Below are positions 42,610 through 51,951 of a DNA stretch of 64,000 bases, in pieces; positions within the stretch are counted from its first letter, which is position 1, and each line of letters opens with the position of its first letter. Source of the DNA: Spirosoma endophyticum (lineage in GTDB: Bacteria > Bacteroidota > Bacteroidia > Cytophagales > Spirosomataceae). The notes beneath the pieces were generated by a model, which worked only from the letters and a program-made list of their open reading frames with translations, did not search any database and was not told where the DNA came from. The stretch is from contig NZ_FOLQ01000008.1 of NCBI RefSeq assembly GCF_900112365.1, positions 124,001-188,000 on the forward strand. Reading direction: 5' to 3'. A program made the translations under genes and the position numbers.

Positions 42610-44259
42610 CTATCTAAGCAGGCCCGTTTGCAGCATGGGTATACCGGGTGCCGTAGTGCCGTCACTCAGTCGGATTTTTTCAATTTCGCGTACTACGTCG
42701 ATAATACCTTTGAGGGGAATTTTTACCCAGGAAGGCCGATAGCTAATTTCGTACCCCAGTTCATACACCGCCTTCTCGAGCAGATAAATCAACAGCAGGA
42801 AATTGATTTCGCTGTTGTCTTTAAACAGCGGATGTGGATTGCCAAAAACATCTAAATAGGCGTTCATGAACGTATCACGGATGAGGTAGAACCAGCGATC
42901 CGACACGCGCTGCAAATGATCGGGGTGGAGGTTGTCCGTTTCGACAGAATTAAAAAGCTTTGCCGAGACCGCGTAGTGATAGGACCGAATCATACCTGCT
43001 ACGTCTTTTAAGGGTGAGTGCTTGATTTTACGATCGGTGATGCTGCTTTCGGGTTCGCCCTCAAAGTCAATGATCACAAAATCATCTTCCGTTGCCAGTA
43101 CCTGGCCGAGGTGATAATCACCGTGAATGCGGATACGTAGTGAACCAATGTCCCGGTGTCGGAAGTCGGCAATAAACGTATCGATCATTTCCTTGGCTTC
43201 CATAAATACCCAGGCCAGCCGCTGCGCCTGTGGATCGAGTTTGGTGTAATTGTCAATCAATAATGAATAGCGCCGTTCCAGCAAATCCTCAAAACGCTTG
43301 ATTAAAAACTCGCGGTAGTCACTGGTGAATGTCTCCGGGGCAAAGTCAGGGTTTGCCGGTACACCATCCCGAGCGGGTTTAAAGAGTGCGCAGTGCATCT
43401 CACCTGTTCGGCGGCCCAGCAGTTCCACTTTTTCAAAGACGTCTTCCCGAATGGCGAACATCCGTTGCGGTACGCTGAACAGAAAATCATTGAGGTAATC
43501 GCCGGTTTGCATCCAGGAGTCTTTGTCGTTTGGGACCATCCGTTGCATCATCCCCAGCGTTATGTCGGCACTAGTGGGTTGTTGCCAGATAATGCTACCG
43601 CCAAACGCCGGAATATGCGCGAAGTTGCTTTCGTCGGTCAGAAAAGCGATCATATCCACTTCGGGATTGGTCTCGCCAAAGAGTTTGCGGTAGAGTTTCA
43701 GGAAGTATTTATCGCCAAATGTCATCGCCGAATTACTCGAATCGACGGGCAACACCCGCGAGCGAAGCTGTTCATCCCCTTCCTCCAAACCCCTTCCTCG
43801 CTTGAAGGTGAGCTGCCCGGTGGTTTGGGGCAACACCTGATTGGTAAACAGTCCGTCGAACAAGGCGCGTCGAAAGCGTTCGTCGTAGATGCCATCGATC
43901 AGCAGGCCCTTTCGGCCATCCAGCGTTAGTTCCCCAATTCGGCCTTTCTCGGGTATATCGGCTAATTGAGAACCCCAGCTATCGGTAATGAAGGCCAGGG
44001 GTAATAAATAATTTTCAGGTATGCCATCCACATAACTAGCTTCCAAAATGACCATGTAAGCTACGTCGCCGTCGACCAGCGGCAGTGTATGCACCGTTTG
44101 TATAGCAAAACCAGTTTGTTGCCGGGCTTTTCCCGCAAACCAGCGGCACGAATTGACGTAGGAAGGAAGCAGCGTTTCTGTTAATAGTTTCCAGAAATCG
44201 GCGTCTGAAGCAGCCGTAGACCAGGTGCCTGAAGAAGTTAAAACTTGTGTATTGAGCAT
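42610..44259 (-). CDS. Maltokinase (Pep2-like)
   Basis: ATP-dependent kinase making maltose 1-phosphate, the donor used by GlgE. Seen: 549 residues. N-terminal cap domain with CRWFAGKARQQTGFAI, then an aminoglycoside-phosphotransferase-like kinase: FLKLYRKLFGETNPEVDMIAFL, catalytic loop IRIHGDYHLGQVLATEDDFVIIDFEGEP (HGDYH with catalytic Asp; Mg-binding DFE), and DVAGMIRSYHYAVSA. Length typical for stand-alone bacterial maltokinases. The usual partners treS and glgE are not in the window; only glgB is next to it. A TACCTCTG near-consensus box lies 6 bases before the start. Confidence 0.88.
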   Translation of the reverse strand: MLNTQVLTSSGTWSTAASDADFWKLLTETLLPSYVNSCRWFAGKARQQTGFAIQTVHTLPLVDGDVAYMVILEASYVDGIPENYLLPLAFITDSWGSQLADIPEKGRIGELTLDGRKGLLIDGIYDERFRRALFDGLFTNQVLPQTTGQLTFKRGRGLEEGDEQLRSRVLPVDSSNSAMTFGDKYFLKLYRKLFGETNPEVDMIAFLTDESNFAHIPAFGGSIIWQQPTSADITLGMMQRMVPNDKDSWMQTGDYLNDFLFSVPQRMFAIREDVFEKVELLGRRTGEMHCALFKPARDGVPANPDFAPETFTSDYREFLIKRFEDLLERRYSLLIDNYTKLDPQAQRLAWVFMEAKEMIDTFIADFRHRDIGSLRIRIHGDYHLGQVLATEDDFVIIDFEGEPESSITDRKIKHSPLKDVAGMIRSYHYAVSAKLFNSVETDNLHPDHLQRVSDRWFYLIRDTFMNAYLDVFGNPHPLFKDNSEINFLLLIYLLEKAVYELGYEISYRPSWVKIPLKGIIDVVREIEKIRLSDGTTAPGIPMLQTGLLR

Positions 44260-44811
44260 AAATGCAGAGGTACTTAGTCGGATGTAGGATAGGCGCTGTC
44301 GTGGGAACGCTTATTCGGTCAAAAATTTCTTGAATATACAACAAAAAATGAGGGCCTATGTTGGACAGAATCGTTTGTTGAGCGGGTTGTTTGCATCGAC
44401 GTGGCTGGATTTTTGTCGTCGCCTACGTAGCTTTTTTAGTTGCCTTTTTTGGTTGCAGAGACCAGACGCCCCGCCCCGTAAAAACGATAAGTATAGTATT
44501 GGTTGACTCTGTAAATCAATGCCTTGTCTACTAAGTAAGCCCATATACAAACTACACCAGCCTCTAACGCGGATAGTGTATGGCTCAGAGCAGATTTCGG
44601 CTTATCAACCTCGGTAGAAAAATAGGGGATTAAACAGCTACCCAGTTTATCTGAAAAGTATGGAAATGGTCCTTCTCAGTTGTGAAAGGGGGATTTCTGC
44701 AATGAATCGACGGAAATTTTAATCTCCAGACAAGCCGATACGTAGTAAACGAACAAAAACCGCACCTGATGTCAGGTGCGGTTTTTGTTAATCGTGAATG
44801 GTGGGGATGAA
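44260..44811. other. 552-base gap, only a terminator recognised
   Basis: No gene accepted. A minus-strand frame of 64 codons (44356-44550) is basic and low in complexity and looks accidental. The region is of mixed composition with no clear repeat besides the hairpin at 44752. Given that a maltokinase usually follows treS or glgE, this gap could be where such a gene was lost; no convincing remnant was read in any frame. Confidence 0.4.
44752..44789. terminator. Hairpin terminator of the DUF3244-like gene
   Basis: Perfect arms 44752-44769 and 44772-44789 (aacaaaaaccgcacctga and reverse complement). It lies 23 bases after the stop of the minus-strand gene at 44812. Confidence 0.85.
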
Positions 44812-45210
44812 TTAATTTACCGCAACAATGCGGCTGGGTGTGGTTGGTTGTTTAGTCGCAACGGTCACGTTCTGGGTCGTTGTTTCAACACCGTTCGTGA
44901 TTTCTAATTGATAGACGCCATCTTCCAGCTCATCAAGACTCAACCGCACGCGGTAAGCTGTTTCATTTTTGCCCAAGTGCTGAGTGTATACTACTTTACC
45001 ATCAGCTTTCTTCAGGCGAATATCGACCGCTCCACCCGTTTCTTTGTTGACGGCAACGTTCAGTTTACCTTCTATTGTGGTGTAGATACCCGTTTTATAA
45101 GAGGCCACCCCTGTAGTGCGACCGATTGGATTGGTTTCGGCAAATGAAGCAGACAACGTAACAAAACTTAATGTGAAGGCTACAAGCAGAGGTTTGATGA
45201 AAGTTTTCAT
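44812..45210 (-). CDS. Secreted DUF3244-like beta-sandwich protein
   Basis: Seen: 132 residues, Sec signal (FIKPLLVAFTLSFVTLSASFA), then a small all-beta domain: GKLNVAVNKETGGAVDIRLK, GKVVYTQHLGKNETAYRVRL and LDELEDGVYQLEITNGVET. The pattern 'Y..Gh..LGKN...yRVRLsLDEL.DGVYQLEIT' is that of small secreted Bacteroidota proteins of the DUF3244/T9SS-C-terminal-like class. Function unknown. TATCTTTG box upstream. Confidence 0.7.
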   Translation of the reverse strand: MKTFIKPLLVAFTLSFVTLSASFAETNPIGRTTGVASYKTGIYTTIEGKLNVAVNKETGGAVDIRLKKADGKVVYTQHLGKNETAYRVRLSLDELEDGVYQLEITNGVETTTQNVTVATKQPTTPSRIVAVN

Positions 45211-45269
45211 GACTTTTATGTTTTTATCTTTTGTTTAAAATCTGGTCGGGTTATTCCCGATTGGTGAAA

Positions 45270-45277
45270 CAAAGATA
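45270..45277 (-). promoter_or_regulatory. Putative -7 promoter box of the DUF3244-like gene
   Basis: Reads TATCTTTG on the minus strand, 59 bases before the start at 45210, leaving a 50-base leader. The context ctatatctttgt is the same as at 40270. Confidence 0.5.
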
Positions 45278-45423
45278 TAGGTCGTGGCTGGTACTATGCA
45301 TAACAGACTACCGGAACGGCTCATCGTCAGGATAAGTGGTGGGAAAATAGGGATGATTGAGGGAATGGTATGTAGGAATAGTGTGCGCTTAGGCGCAAAT
45401 TTGTATAGTCAACTACGTATCAT

Positions 45424-46197
45424 ATGCTAACCAAGCTAGCTTCTGCGGCCGTTTCGTATCGCATTCCAACTCTCTTTACCCCGTTCATAAACCTAATCGC
45501 TGCTGAAAGCACCCGGCACGGAGGTGTTAGCCCAGCTCCATTTGCATCGCTCAATCTGGGCATCAATACGTCCGATGATGCTGCTAACGTTGACGAAAAC
45601 CGCTGTCGATTTTTTGAGGCCATTGGCGCGGGAAGAACGGCTCCCTTTGCGTCTTCGCATCAGATTCACGGCACCGAAATTTTGCAGACAACCGAACCAG
45701 GTCGATTTGATGGGTATGACGCGCTCATCACCAACCAGGCTGGTCTGCTCATTGGCGTAACGGTTGCGGATTGTGTTCCCATTCTGATTTATGACCAGGC
45801 CAATCGGGCCGTTGCGGCCATTCACGCAGGCTGGAAGGGAACCATCGGCGCCCTTGTTACGAAGACACTGGAAGCTATGCAACAGCAGTTTGGTACGTCG
45901 GGCGCATACTGTTATGCCTACATTGGTACGTGCATTGATGAATGTTCATTTGCCGTTGGCCCAGAAGTGGCCGAGCAGTTTGCGCCAGCGTTTAAACAAG
46001 CTATTGCTGATTCTGGCAAGAGCTACGTTGATCTGAAAGCTGCCAACAGGAAATACCTGATTGACTTTGGTATTCCATTGGAGCAGATTGAAGTGTCGCC
46101 TTTTTCTACGGTTTTAAATAACGATACGTATTTTTCACATCGTGCCGAAAAGGGGCAAACCGGACGAATGCTAGCGGTTATTGGGCTTAAATCTTAA
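45424..46197 (+). CDS. pgeF: Peptidoglycan editing factor / multicopper polyphenol oxidase family
   Basis: Family DUF152 (YfiH): members act as purine nucleoside phosphorylase/adenosine deaminase or remove wrong residues from peptidoglycan precursors. Seen: 257 residues with the metal-site pattern: SHQIHGTEILQT, VTVADCVPILIYD (Cys), AAIHAGWKGTIGALVTKT (His), and GTCIDECSFAVGPEVAEQF. C-terminal DTYFSHRAEKGQTGRMLAVIGLK is conserved in the family. Near-consensus CAAATTTG precedes it. Confidence 0.9.
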   Translation: MLTKLASAAVSYRIPTLFTPFINLIAAESTRHGGVSPAPFASLNLGINTSDDAANVDENRCRFFEAIGAGRTAPFASSHQIHGTEILQTTEPGRFDGYDALITNQAGLLIGVTVADCVPILIYDQANRAVAAIHAGWKGTIGALVTKTLEAMQQQFGTSGAYCYAYIGTCIDECSFAVGPEVAEQFAPAFKQAIADSGKSYVDLKAANRKYLIDFGIPLEQIEVSPFSTVLNNDTYFSHRAEKGQTGRMLAVIGLKS

Positions 46198-46266
46198 ACA
46201 AATTTTACCGGTTGCTCGTTACGTATGTGTTTATTTCGAACACATCTTACTCAACACGTAATAGTC

Positions 46267-46509
46267 ATGGGAATCTTAGTTTCAATTCTGGTAGGTGCGG
46301 TGGCCGGTTGGCTAGCCGACTTAGTATTCAAGCGGTTTTCGTTTTCGCTGTTCGCTGAAATTCTGCTCGGCATTGCCGGTGGATTTGTAGGTGGCTGGAT
46401 TTTTGGTCGGGATGGCGGTATGATCGACCAAATTCTGACTGCCTTCGTGGGCGCGGTTATTATTCTTGGTATTGCTGCGTTGATTAAAGGACGTAGCAGC
46501 ACGGTATAG
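46267..46509 (+). CDS. GlsB/YeaQ/YmgE family membrane protein
   Basis: Small inner-membrane protein of the transglycosylase-associated/YeaQ group, linked to stress. Seen: 80 residues from the ATG at 46267, three hydrophobic segments with glycine zippers: LVSILVGAVAGWLADLVF, LFAEILLGIAGGFVGGWIFG, ILTAFVGAVIILGIAALI. The 'GGFVGGWIFG' core is diagnostic. An earlier frame start (46225) adds a polar lead without family support. Confidence 0.88.
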   Translation: MGILVSILVGAVAGWLADLVFKRFSFSLFAEILLGIAGGFVGGWIFGRDGGMIDQILTAFVGAVIILGIAALIKGRSSTV

Positions 46510-46519
46510 AGGAAAGCAT

Positions 46520-46595
46520 AAAAGAGAAGGGGACGAGAGAGAGAACGGAAATTCGCAATGTGTTTTCCATCCTCCTTTTCGTCCCCTTCTCTTTT
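46520..46595. terminator. Bidirectional hairpin terminator
   Basis: Perfect 17-bp arms 46520-46536 (aaaagagaaggggacga) and 46579-46595 with a 42-base, partly self-pairing purine-rich loop; between convergent genes ending at 46509 and 46602. Confidence 0.75.
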
Positions 46596-46601
46596 TTGCC
46601 T

Positions 46602-47786
46602 CTATTTCAAAATCTGTCTCGAAATCACTACTTTCTGTATTTCGCTCGTGCCTTCGCCAATAGTACAAAGCTTGGCGTCGCGATAGAATTTTTCAACGGG
46701 AAAATCCTTCGTATAGCCATACCCGCCAAAAATCTGTACGGCTTCGTTAGCGACCCGCACGGCTGTTTCCGATGCAAACAATTTTGCCATTGCCGATTCT
46801 TTCGTGACTGGCTTTCCAGCATCTTTCAACTCAGCGGCCTGATAGGTAAGCAGTTTAGCCGCTTCAATGTCCGTAGCCATATCGGCCAGTTTGAAGCTGA
46901 TTCCCTGAAAGTTAGCAATAGGCTGGCCAAACTGTTCACGTTCTTTTGCGTATATCAAAGCGGCATCGTAGGCACCGTAGGCAATGCCTAAACTCAGTGC
47001 GGCAATCGATATACGGCCTCCATCCAGTACTTTCAGCGATTGAATAAACCCGTCACCAACTGCACCTAATCGCTGGCTATCCGGAATTCGACAATCCTGA
47101 AACAGCATCTCGGCCGTTTCTGATGCTCTCATCCCTAGCTTATCTTCCTTGCGACCGCCCGAAAAACCGGGCGTGCCTCGTTCAACGATAAAGGCCGTCG
47201 CATTATGGGCTGTGTTGGGGGTGTCGTGGTCCGACATATCGGTTCGGGCGATCACTACCGCTACGTTACCACTTATGCCATGTGTAATAAAGTTTTTTGC
47301 TCCATTCAACACCCAGTCTTCACCATCACGAACAGCCGTCGTACGCATGTTGCCCGCGTCAGAACCCGTGTTGGGTTCAGTCAGACCCCACGCGCCGAGC
47401 CATTCGCCGGCAGCTAGCCTGGGTAAATACGCTTCTTTCTGCTGTTCACTACCAAATAATAAAATATGGTTGGTGCAGAGTGAGTTATGAGCAGCCATCG
47501 ACAGCCCAATCGATCCATCTACCCGCGATAATTCAACAATGGCTGCTACGTATTCAGGATATCCTAGTCCAGCCCCACCATATTCAACGGGCACCAGCAT
47601 ACCCATAAGGCCCTGCTCGCCTAACTGCCGAAACAGATTAGCCGGAAATTTCTGTTCTTCGTCCCATTGGCGGATGTTTGGGCGAATAAGTCGTTCGCTC
47701 AAATCCCGCACGGACTGCATAATCAATTGTGCAAGCGCTAGTCGATCCGACGAGCTTACTTGGTTTTCTCCAATTTCAGTGTTCAT
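46602..47786 (-). CDS. Acyl-CoA dehydrogenase
   Basis: FAD flavoenzyme for the first step of acyl-CoA beta-oxidation. Seen: 394 residues. [20 protein letters not shown], signature 1 [31 protein letters not shown], substrate/FAD loop [20 protein letters not shown], and signature 2 [37 protein letters not shown] in pieces, with the catalytic Glu in 'EGTSEIQ' region of short-chain type enzymes. Chain-length preference cannot be told from sequence alone. Alone on its strand. Confidence 0.95.
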   Translation of the reverse strand: MNTEIGENQVSSSDRLALAQLIMQSVRDLSERLIRPNIRQWDEEQKFPANLFRQLGEQGLMGMLVPVEYGGAGLGYPEYVAAIVELSRVDGSIGLSMAAHNSLCTNHILLFGSEQQKEAYLPRLAAGEWLGAWGLTEPNTGSDAGNMRTTAVRDGEDWVLNGAKNFITHGISGNVAVVIARTDMSDHDTPNTAHNATAFIVERGTPGFSGGRKEDKLGMRASETAEMLFQDCRIPDSQRLGAVGDGFIQSLKVLDGGRISIAALSLGIAYGAYDAALIYAKEREQFGQPIANFQGISFKLADMATDIEAAKLLTYQAAELKDAGKPVTKESAMAKLFASETAVRVANEAVQIFGGYGYTKDFPVEKFYRDAKLCTIGEGTSEIQKVVISRQILK

Positions 47787-48143
47787 AAATCCTGTTGTTC
47801 ACTTTGTTTGTTGAGGTGTAGAAAAAGTTGTTCAGACAAGTATCAACATTAGTTGATTACATAACGACACTAAACACGAAATCGGCACGAAATAAAGGAA
47901 TATGGCGTGCGAAAATAAATTTTTAGCTATAAGAGTTAACAAGAAGTTAATAGATTCGCTAATTTGGGCTATTCTTAGGTGTTGGTACTTTTTTTTTGAC
48001 GAACGAATCGTTTATACCGATCAATCAGTATTCGTTGATGCATTAGTAGCAGGTTATTAAAAATCTCCTATTTTTGCAAAGATCCGTTAGTGTGCCTTAT
48101 CCTAAGTGTTAGCTATAAATCTCATTTATATACTGTTTACTTT
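47787..48143. other. Intergenic region between divergent genes
   Basis: 357-base AT-rich spacer between acyl-CoA dehydrogenase (-) and the UDP-glucose dehydrogenase gene (+). Apart from the TATTTTTG box at 48069-48076 no repeat, RNA or coding remnant was recognised. Confidence 0.5.
48069..48076 (+). promoter_or_regulatory. Putative -7 promoter box of the UDP-sugar operon
   Basis: TATTTTTG (TAnnTTTG), 67 bases before the ATG at 48144. Same sequence as the mutS and alpha-E boxes. Confidence 0.55.
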
Positions 48144-49475
48144 ATGAAATTAGCAGTCGTTGGAACCGGATACGTGGGCCTTGTGACGGGGACCTGTTTT
48201 GCTGAAACGGGCAACCAGGTAACGTGCGTTGACATTGACGAACGAAAAGTTGAAAAACTGAATAATGGTATCGTTCCCATTTATGAGCCAGGTCTTGAGA
48301 CTTTATTCCACCGGAATGTGGAGGAAGGCCGCCTGTCGTTTACAACCAACCTCGAAGAAGGTATCAAAGGCGCCGAAGTAATTTTTCTGGCCCTGCCAAC
48401 TCCTCCGGGTGAAGATGGTTCGGCCGACCTGAAATACATCCTGAAGGTAGCCAGCGATCTGGGCCCCATCCTGAATCAGTATGCGGTTATTGTGGACAAA
48501 AGTACTGTGCCAGTCGGTACGGCAGAGAAAGTTCATGCACACATCGCTGACAATGCCAAGGTTGATTTCGACGTAGTGTCGAACCCCGAATTTTTGCGGG
48601 AGGGGGTGGCCGTCGAAGATTTTATGAAACCCGACCGGGTGGTTATCGGTACCAGATCAGATCGGGCGAAAGGGGTAATGAACCGCCTTTATGCGCCTTT
48701 GGTACGTCAGGGGAACCCCGTAATTTTCATGGATGAACGTTCGGCTGAAATGACCAAATATGCCGCTAATGCGTTCCTGGCTACGAAAATTACGTTCATG
48801 AACGAGATCGCCAACCTATGCGAACGGGCTGGTGCCAACGTCGACGATATTCGTCGGGGCATTGGTACCGACAGCCGTATTGGTAAGCGATTCCTGTTTG
48901 CAGGCATTGGGTACGGTGGGAGCTGTTTCCCGAAAGATGTGCAGGCGCTGGCTAAAACCGCTAAAGATTTCGACTACGATTTCAAAGTACTGAAGTCGGT
49001 GATGGAAGTGAATTACGAGCAGAAAACAAAGTTGATGCCGTTGATTCGTAATCACTTCGGTGGTAGTCTGAAAGGGAAAACAATTGCCGTATGGGGGCTG
49101 GCCTTCAAACCGTATACCGACGATATTCGTGAAGCTCCGGCTCTGGATAACATTCAGGCACTGCTTGAGGCTGGCGCGAAAGTGACCGTATATGATCCTG
49201 AAGCGATGGACAACGTCCGCAATCAGATTGGCAATGCTGTTACGTATGCGCATACCCAGTATGCCGCGCTGGATGACGCCGATGCGTTGGTTATTATTAC
49301 GGAATGGCCGCTGTTCCGCACACCCGATTTCGACAAGATGAATTTGTTGATGAAAGGAAAAGTGATTTTTGATGGCCGGAACGTGTATGAAGTCGATCAA
49401 ATGCGTGAGTTGAACTATACCTACTACAGCGTTGGCCGCGAAGCCGTACTGGCGCCAGTTGAACAGAAAGTTTGA
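48144..49475 (+). CDS. ugd: UDP-glucose 6-dehydrogenase
   Basis: Oxidises UDP-glucose to UDP-glucuronate with NAD. Seen: 443 residues from the ATG at 48144; Rossmann motif KLAVVGTGYVGLVTGTCFAE, STVPVGTAEKV, VSNPEFLREGVAVEDF, AANAFLATKITFMNEI, catalytic cysteine in GIGYGGSCFPKDVQAL and GLAFKPYTDDIREAPALD. The frame extends to 48090, but that lead is not conserved. UDP-GlcA is used directly by the next gene product. Confidence 0.95.
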   Translation: MKLAVVGTGYVGLVTGTCFAETGNQVTCVDIDERKVEKLNNGIVPIYEPGLETLFHRNVEEGRLSFTTNLEEGIKGAEVIFLALPTPPGEDGSADLKYILKVASDLGPILNQYAVIVDKSTVPVGTAEKVHAHIADNAKVDFDVVSNPEFLREGVAVEDFMKPDRVVIGTRSDRAKGVMNRLYAPLVRQGNPVIFMDERSAEMTKYAANAFLATKITFMNEIANLCERAGANVDDIRRGIGTDSRIGKRFLFAGIGYGGSCFPKDVQALAKTAKDFDYDFKVLKSVMEVNYEQKTKLMPLIRNHFGGSLKGKTIAVWGLAFKPYTDDIREAPALDNIQALLEAGAKVTVYDPEAMDNVRNQIGNAVTYAHTQYAALDDADALVIITEWPLFRTPDFDKMNLLMKGKVIFDGRNVYEVDQMRELNYTYYSVGREAVLAPVEQKV

Positions 49476-49485
49476 TTTTTATTTT

Positions 49486-49565
49486 ACCACAGAGAAACAG
49501 AGATTTGCCTGGAAAAATACAGCGTATTCCGTTGCTTTTCTGTCAAACTCTGTTTCTCTGTGTTT
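49486..49565. repeat. STRR-like inverted repeat between ugd and the UDP-xylose synthase gene
   Basis: Arms 49488-49502 (cacagagaaacagag) and 49548-49562 are perfect reverse complements, with looser similarity inward. It starts 12 bases after the ugd stop and ends 20 bases before the next start. Same unit family as 28172-28260. Confidence 0.85.
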
Positions 49566-49585
49566 AGTCCTGTCCTGAGCAATTT

Positions 49586-50566
49586 ATGAAGCGTGTATTA
49601 ATAACCGGCGGAGCCGGATTTTTAGGGTCGCACCTTTGCGACCGGTTTATTAAAGAAGGGTACCACGTCATGGCGATGGATAACCTCATTACGGGCGATA
49701 TTCGTAATATTGAGCATCTATTTCACTTGCCCAATTTCGAGTTCTACCATCATGATGTTTCCAAGTATATCCACGTACCGGGCGAACTGGATTACATCCT
49801 TCACTTTGCTTCGCCAGCCAGCCCGATCGACTACCTAAAAATCCCGATTCAGACGCTGAAAGTGGGGTCGCTGGGTATTCATAATTGCCTGGGCCTGGCG
49901 CGAGTGAAGGGCGCACGCGTACTGATTGCCTCTACTTCTGAAGTGTACGGCGACCCCAACGTTCACCCGCAACCCGAAGAATATTGGGGAAATGTGAATC
50001 CAATCGGGCCACGTGGTGTATATGACGAAGCCAAGCGGTTTCAGGAAGCGATAACGATGGCTTATCATACGTATCATGGTCTGGAAACCCGTATCGTTCG
50101 GATTTTTAATACGTATGGCCCACGGATGCGCCTGAACGACGGTCGGGTATTGCCCGCCTTCATTGGACAGGCATTGCGGGGCGAAGACCTGACTGTGTTT
50201 GGCGATGGTAGCCAGACGCGTTCATTCTGCTACGTCGACGATCTGGTTGAAGGAATTTATCGCCTGTTACTGAGTGATTATGCCTATCCGGTCAACATTG
50301 GTAACCCCTCAGAAATCACCATTAAGGAGTTCGGCGAGGAAATTATTAAACTCACTGGAACGACGCAGAAACTTGTTTTGAAGGATCTACCCGTAGACGA
50401 TCCGAAGCAGCGCCAACCCGATATTACGAAAGCCAAAGCGATTCTGGGCTGGGAACCCAAAGTATCGAGAGATGAAGGGCTGCGTATTACGTATGAATAC
50501 TTCAAGAGCCTGCCTGAGGAAGAACTTTACAAAGCTGCCTACCACCGCGAGTTTGTGAAGCAGTAA
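49586..50566 (+). CDS. uxs: UDP-glucuronate decarboxylase (UDP-xylose synthase)
   Basis: Converts UDP-glucuronate to UDP-xylose with bound NAD. Seen: 326 residues; extended SDR with [38 protein letters not shown] (the UXS signature), [20 protein letters not shown], catalytic [17 protein letters not shown] (Tyr-x3-Lys), [17 protein letters not shown] and [16 protein letters not shown]. With the upstream dehydrogenase it makes a two-step route UDP-glucose to UDP-xylose, a donor for surface polysaccharide. The sugar transferases are not in the window. Confidence 0.93.
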   Translation: MKRVLITGGAGFLGSHLCDRFIKEGYHVMAMDNLITGDIRNIEHLFHLPNFEFYHHDVSKYIHVPGELDYILHFASPASPIDYLKIPIQTLKVGSLGIHNCLGLARVKGARVLIASTSEVYGDPNVHPQPEEYWGNVNPIGPRGVYDEAKRFQEAITMAYHTYHGLETRIVRIFNTYGPRMRLNDGRVLPAFIGQALRGEDLTVFGDGSQTRSFCYVDDLVEGIYRLLLSDYAYPVNIGNPSEITIKEFGEEIIKLTGTTQKLVLKDLPVDDPKQRQPDITKAKAILGWEPKVSRDEGLRITYEYFKSLPEEELYKAAYHREFVKQ

Positions 50567-50648
50567 CCTTGCCACAAAATTGCAATTCCGGGAAATTGTG
50601 TAATTTTACAGCGTAACTGCTTTACGCAGTACACCTTTAGCTGTCAAG

Positions 50649-50684
50649 AAAAAACCTGCGACCATCTTTGCGCGCAGGTTTTTT
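50649..50684 (+). terminator. Hairpin terminator of the UDP-sugar operon
   Basis: aaaaaacctgcg (50649-50660) pairs with cgcaggtttttt (50673-50684), 12-base loop; T tract at the end on the plus strand, A tract on the minus, so it may also serve nspC. Confidence 0.8.
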
Positions 50685-50718
50685 GTTTTAGTAGTATCGA
50701 TCACTCCAGGTAGCACTA

Positions 50719-51870
50719 CTAGCTTAGCCGATCCTTAAAACTTTCGTACCCATAGGTTTTAATTAACTGGAACGATTCGTTTTCTTTCCAGATACCGATA
50801 CTTGGCAAATTGACCCCATTGAATGTAGTGGTTTTCACCATTGTGTAGTGGATCATGTCGTCGAACACAAGAATATCGCCGATTTCAAGCGGTTTATCGA
50901 ATGAATAGTCACCCATGAAATCACCGGCGAGGCACGTCATGCCACCCAGCCGATATGTTGGTTTTCCGGCAACAGGTTCATGGTATGAATGAATAATGCG
51001 GGGCTTGTATGGCATTTCGAGCGTATCGGGCATGTGAGCGGCAAAGGACGTATCTAAAATAGCGACGTGGATTCCCTGACTGTCAAGTATGTCCAGCACG
51101 GTAGACGTTAAAACTCCCGTTTGCCAGGCGATGGCCGAACCCGGTTCCAGAATCACATCGACATTGTATTTCTGCCGGAAAGCGGTCAGCAATCCAACGA
51201 GGTGATTCGTGTCGTAGCCTTCGCGGGTCATCAAATGTCCTCCGCCGAAGTTGACCCATTTGGCCTGATGCAGCAAGTCACCAAACCGGCTTTCAAGGGC
51301 ATTGAGTGTTCGTTCGAGCGTAAAGGAATCATTTTCGCAGAGCGTGTGAAAATGGATTCCTTCCAGACCCTCGGGCAATTGATCGGGCAATTGGTCGCGC
51401 GTGGCACCCAGTCGTGAGCCTGGTACACAGGGATTATACATATCCGTGGCTACTTCCGAATATTGTGGATTAACCCGTATGCCGCACGATACACGACCTA
51501 CGGCCCGATCCTTGAATCGCTCCCATTGACTCCATGAGTTGAATGTAAGATGACTGCTCCGGTCGACCACTTCATCGAAACTGGCATCCTGATAAGCCGG
51601 AATGTAGGTATGGGCTTTCACCCCCATATACTCATTAACCAGCTTGATTTCGTTAAGCGAACTGGCCGTGGCCCCGCTTAAATACTCGCGCACCAGCGGG
51701 AAGGCGCTGTACATCGAGAAACCCTTGAGAGCTAGAATAATCGTTACGTCAGCCGCCCGTTGCACGGAATCGATGAGTTCAAGATTTCGGCGAAGTTTGG
51801 CTTCCTCCAGAATAAAGCAGGGCGACGGAATGGCTGGATCGTTGAGGTGTTGCAGTAAGGTCGTATTCAT
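50719..51870 (-). CDS. nspC: Carboxynorspermidine decarboxylase
   Basis: PLP enzyme making norspermidine or spermidine from the carboxy form, in the alternative polyamine pathway. Seen: 383 residues, alanine-racemase-fold: SPCFILEEAKLRRNLELI, ILALKGFSMYSAFPLV (PLP lysine), GIHFHTLCENDSFTLERTL, WVNFGGGHLMTREGYD, ILEPGSAIAWQTGVL, and the C-terminal GMTCLAGDFMGDYSFDKPLEIGD, where Cys is the active-site residue from the partner subunit. Its usual partner, carboxynorspermidine synthase, is not adjacent. TACCTTTG box 4 bases before the ATG. Confidence 0.95.
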   Translation of the reverse strand: MNTTLLQHLNDPAIPSPCFILEEAKLRRNLELIDSVQRAADVTIILALKGFSMYSAFPLVREYLSGATASSLNEIKLVNEYMGVKAHTYIPAYQDASFDEVVDRSSHLTFNSWSQWERFKDRAVGRVSCGIRVNPQYSEVATDMYNPCVPGSRLGATRDQLPDQLPEGLEGIHFHTLCENDSFTLERTLNALESRFGDLLHQAKWVNFGGGHLMTREGYDTNHLVGLLTAFRQKYNVDVILEPGSAIAWQTGVLTSTVLDILDSQGIHVAILDTSFAAHMPDTLEMPYKPRIIHSYHEPVAGKPTYRLGGMTCLAGDFMGDYSFDKPLEIGDILVFDDMIHYTMVKTTTFNGVNLPSIGIWKENESFQLIKTYGYESFKDRLS

Positions 51871-51874
51871 CCCA

Positions 51875-51882
51875 CAAAGGTA
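51875..51882 (-). promoter_or_regulatory. Putative -7 box immediately before nspC
   Basis: TACCTTTG on the minus strand ends 4 bases before the nspC ATG. If used, transcription would start at or near the start codon, implying a leaderless or near-leaderless message. Confidence 0.4.
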
Positions 51883-51951
51883 GGGTGTTTTAGAATGGGG
51901 TCATCTGGAAGTTTATCGTATGCCTTTAGATTGACTATTCCCCGCTGAACA

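Noticed and set aside
44356..44550. 64-codon basic frame upstream of the maltokinase gene
   Set aside because: Low-complexity Arg/Lys-rich translation, no neighbour support; accidental.
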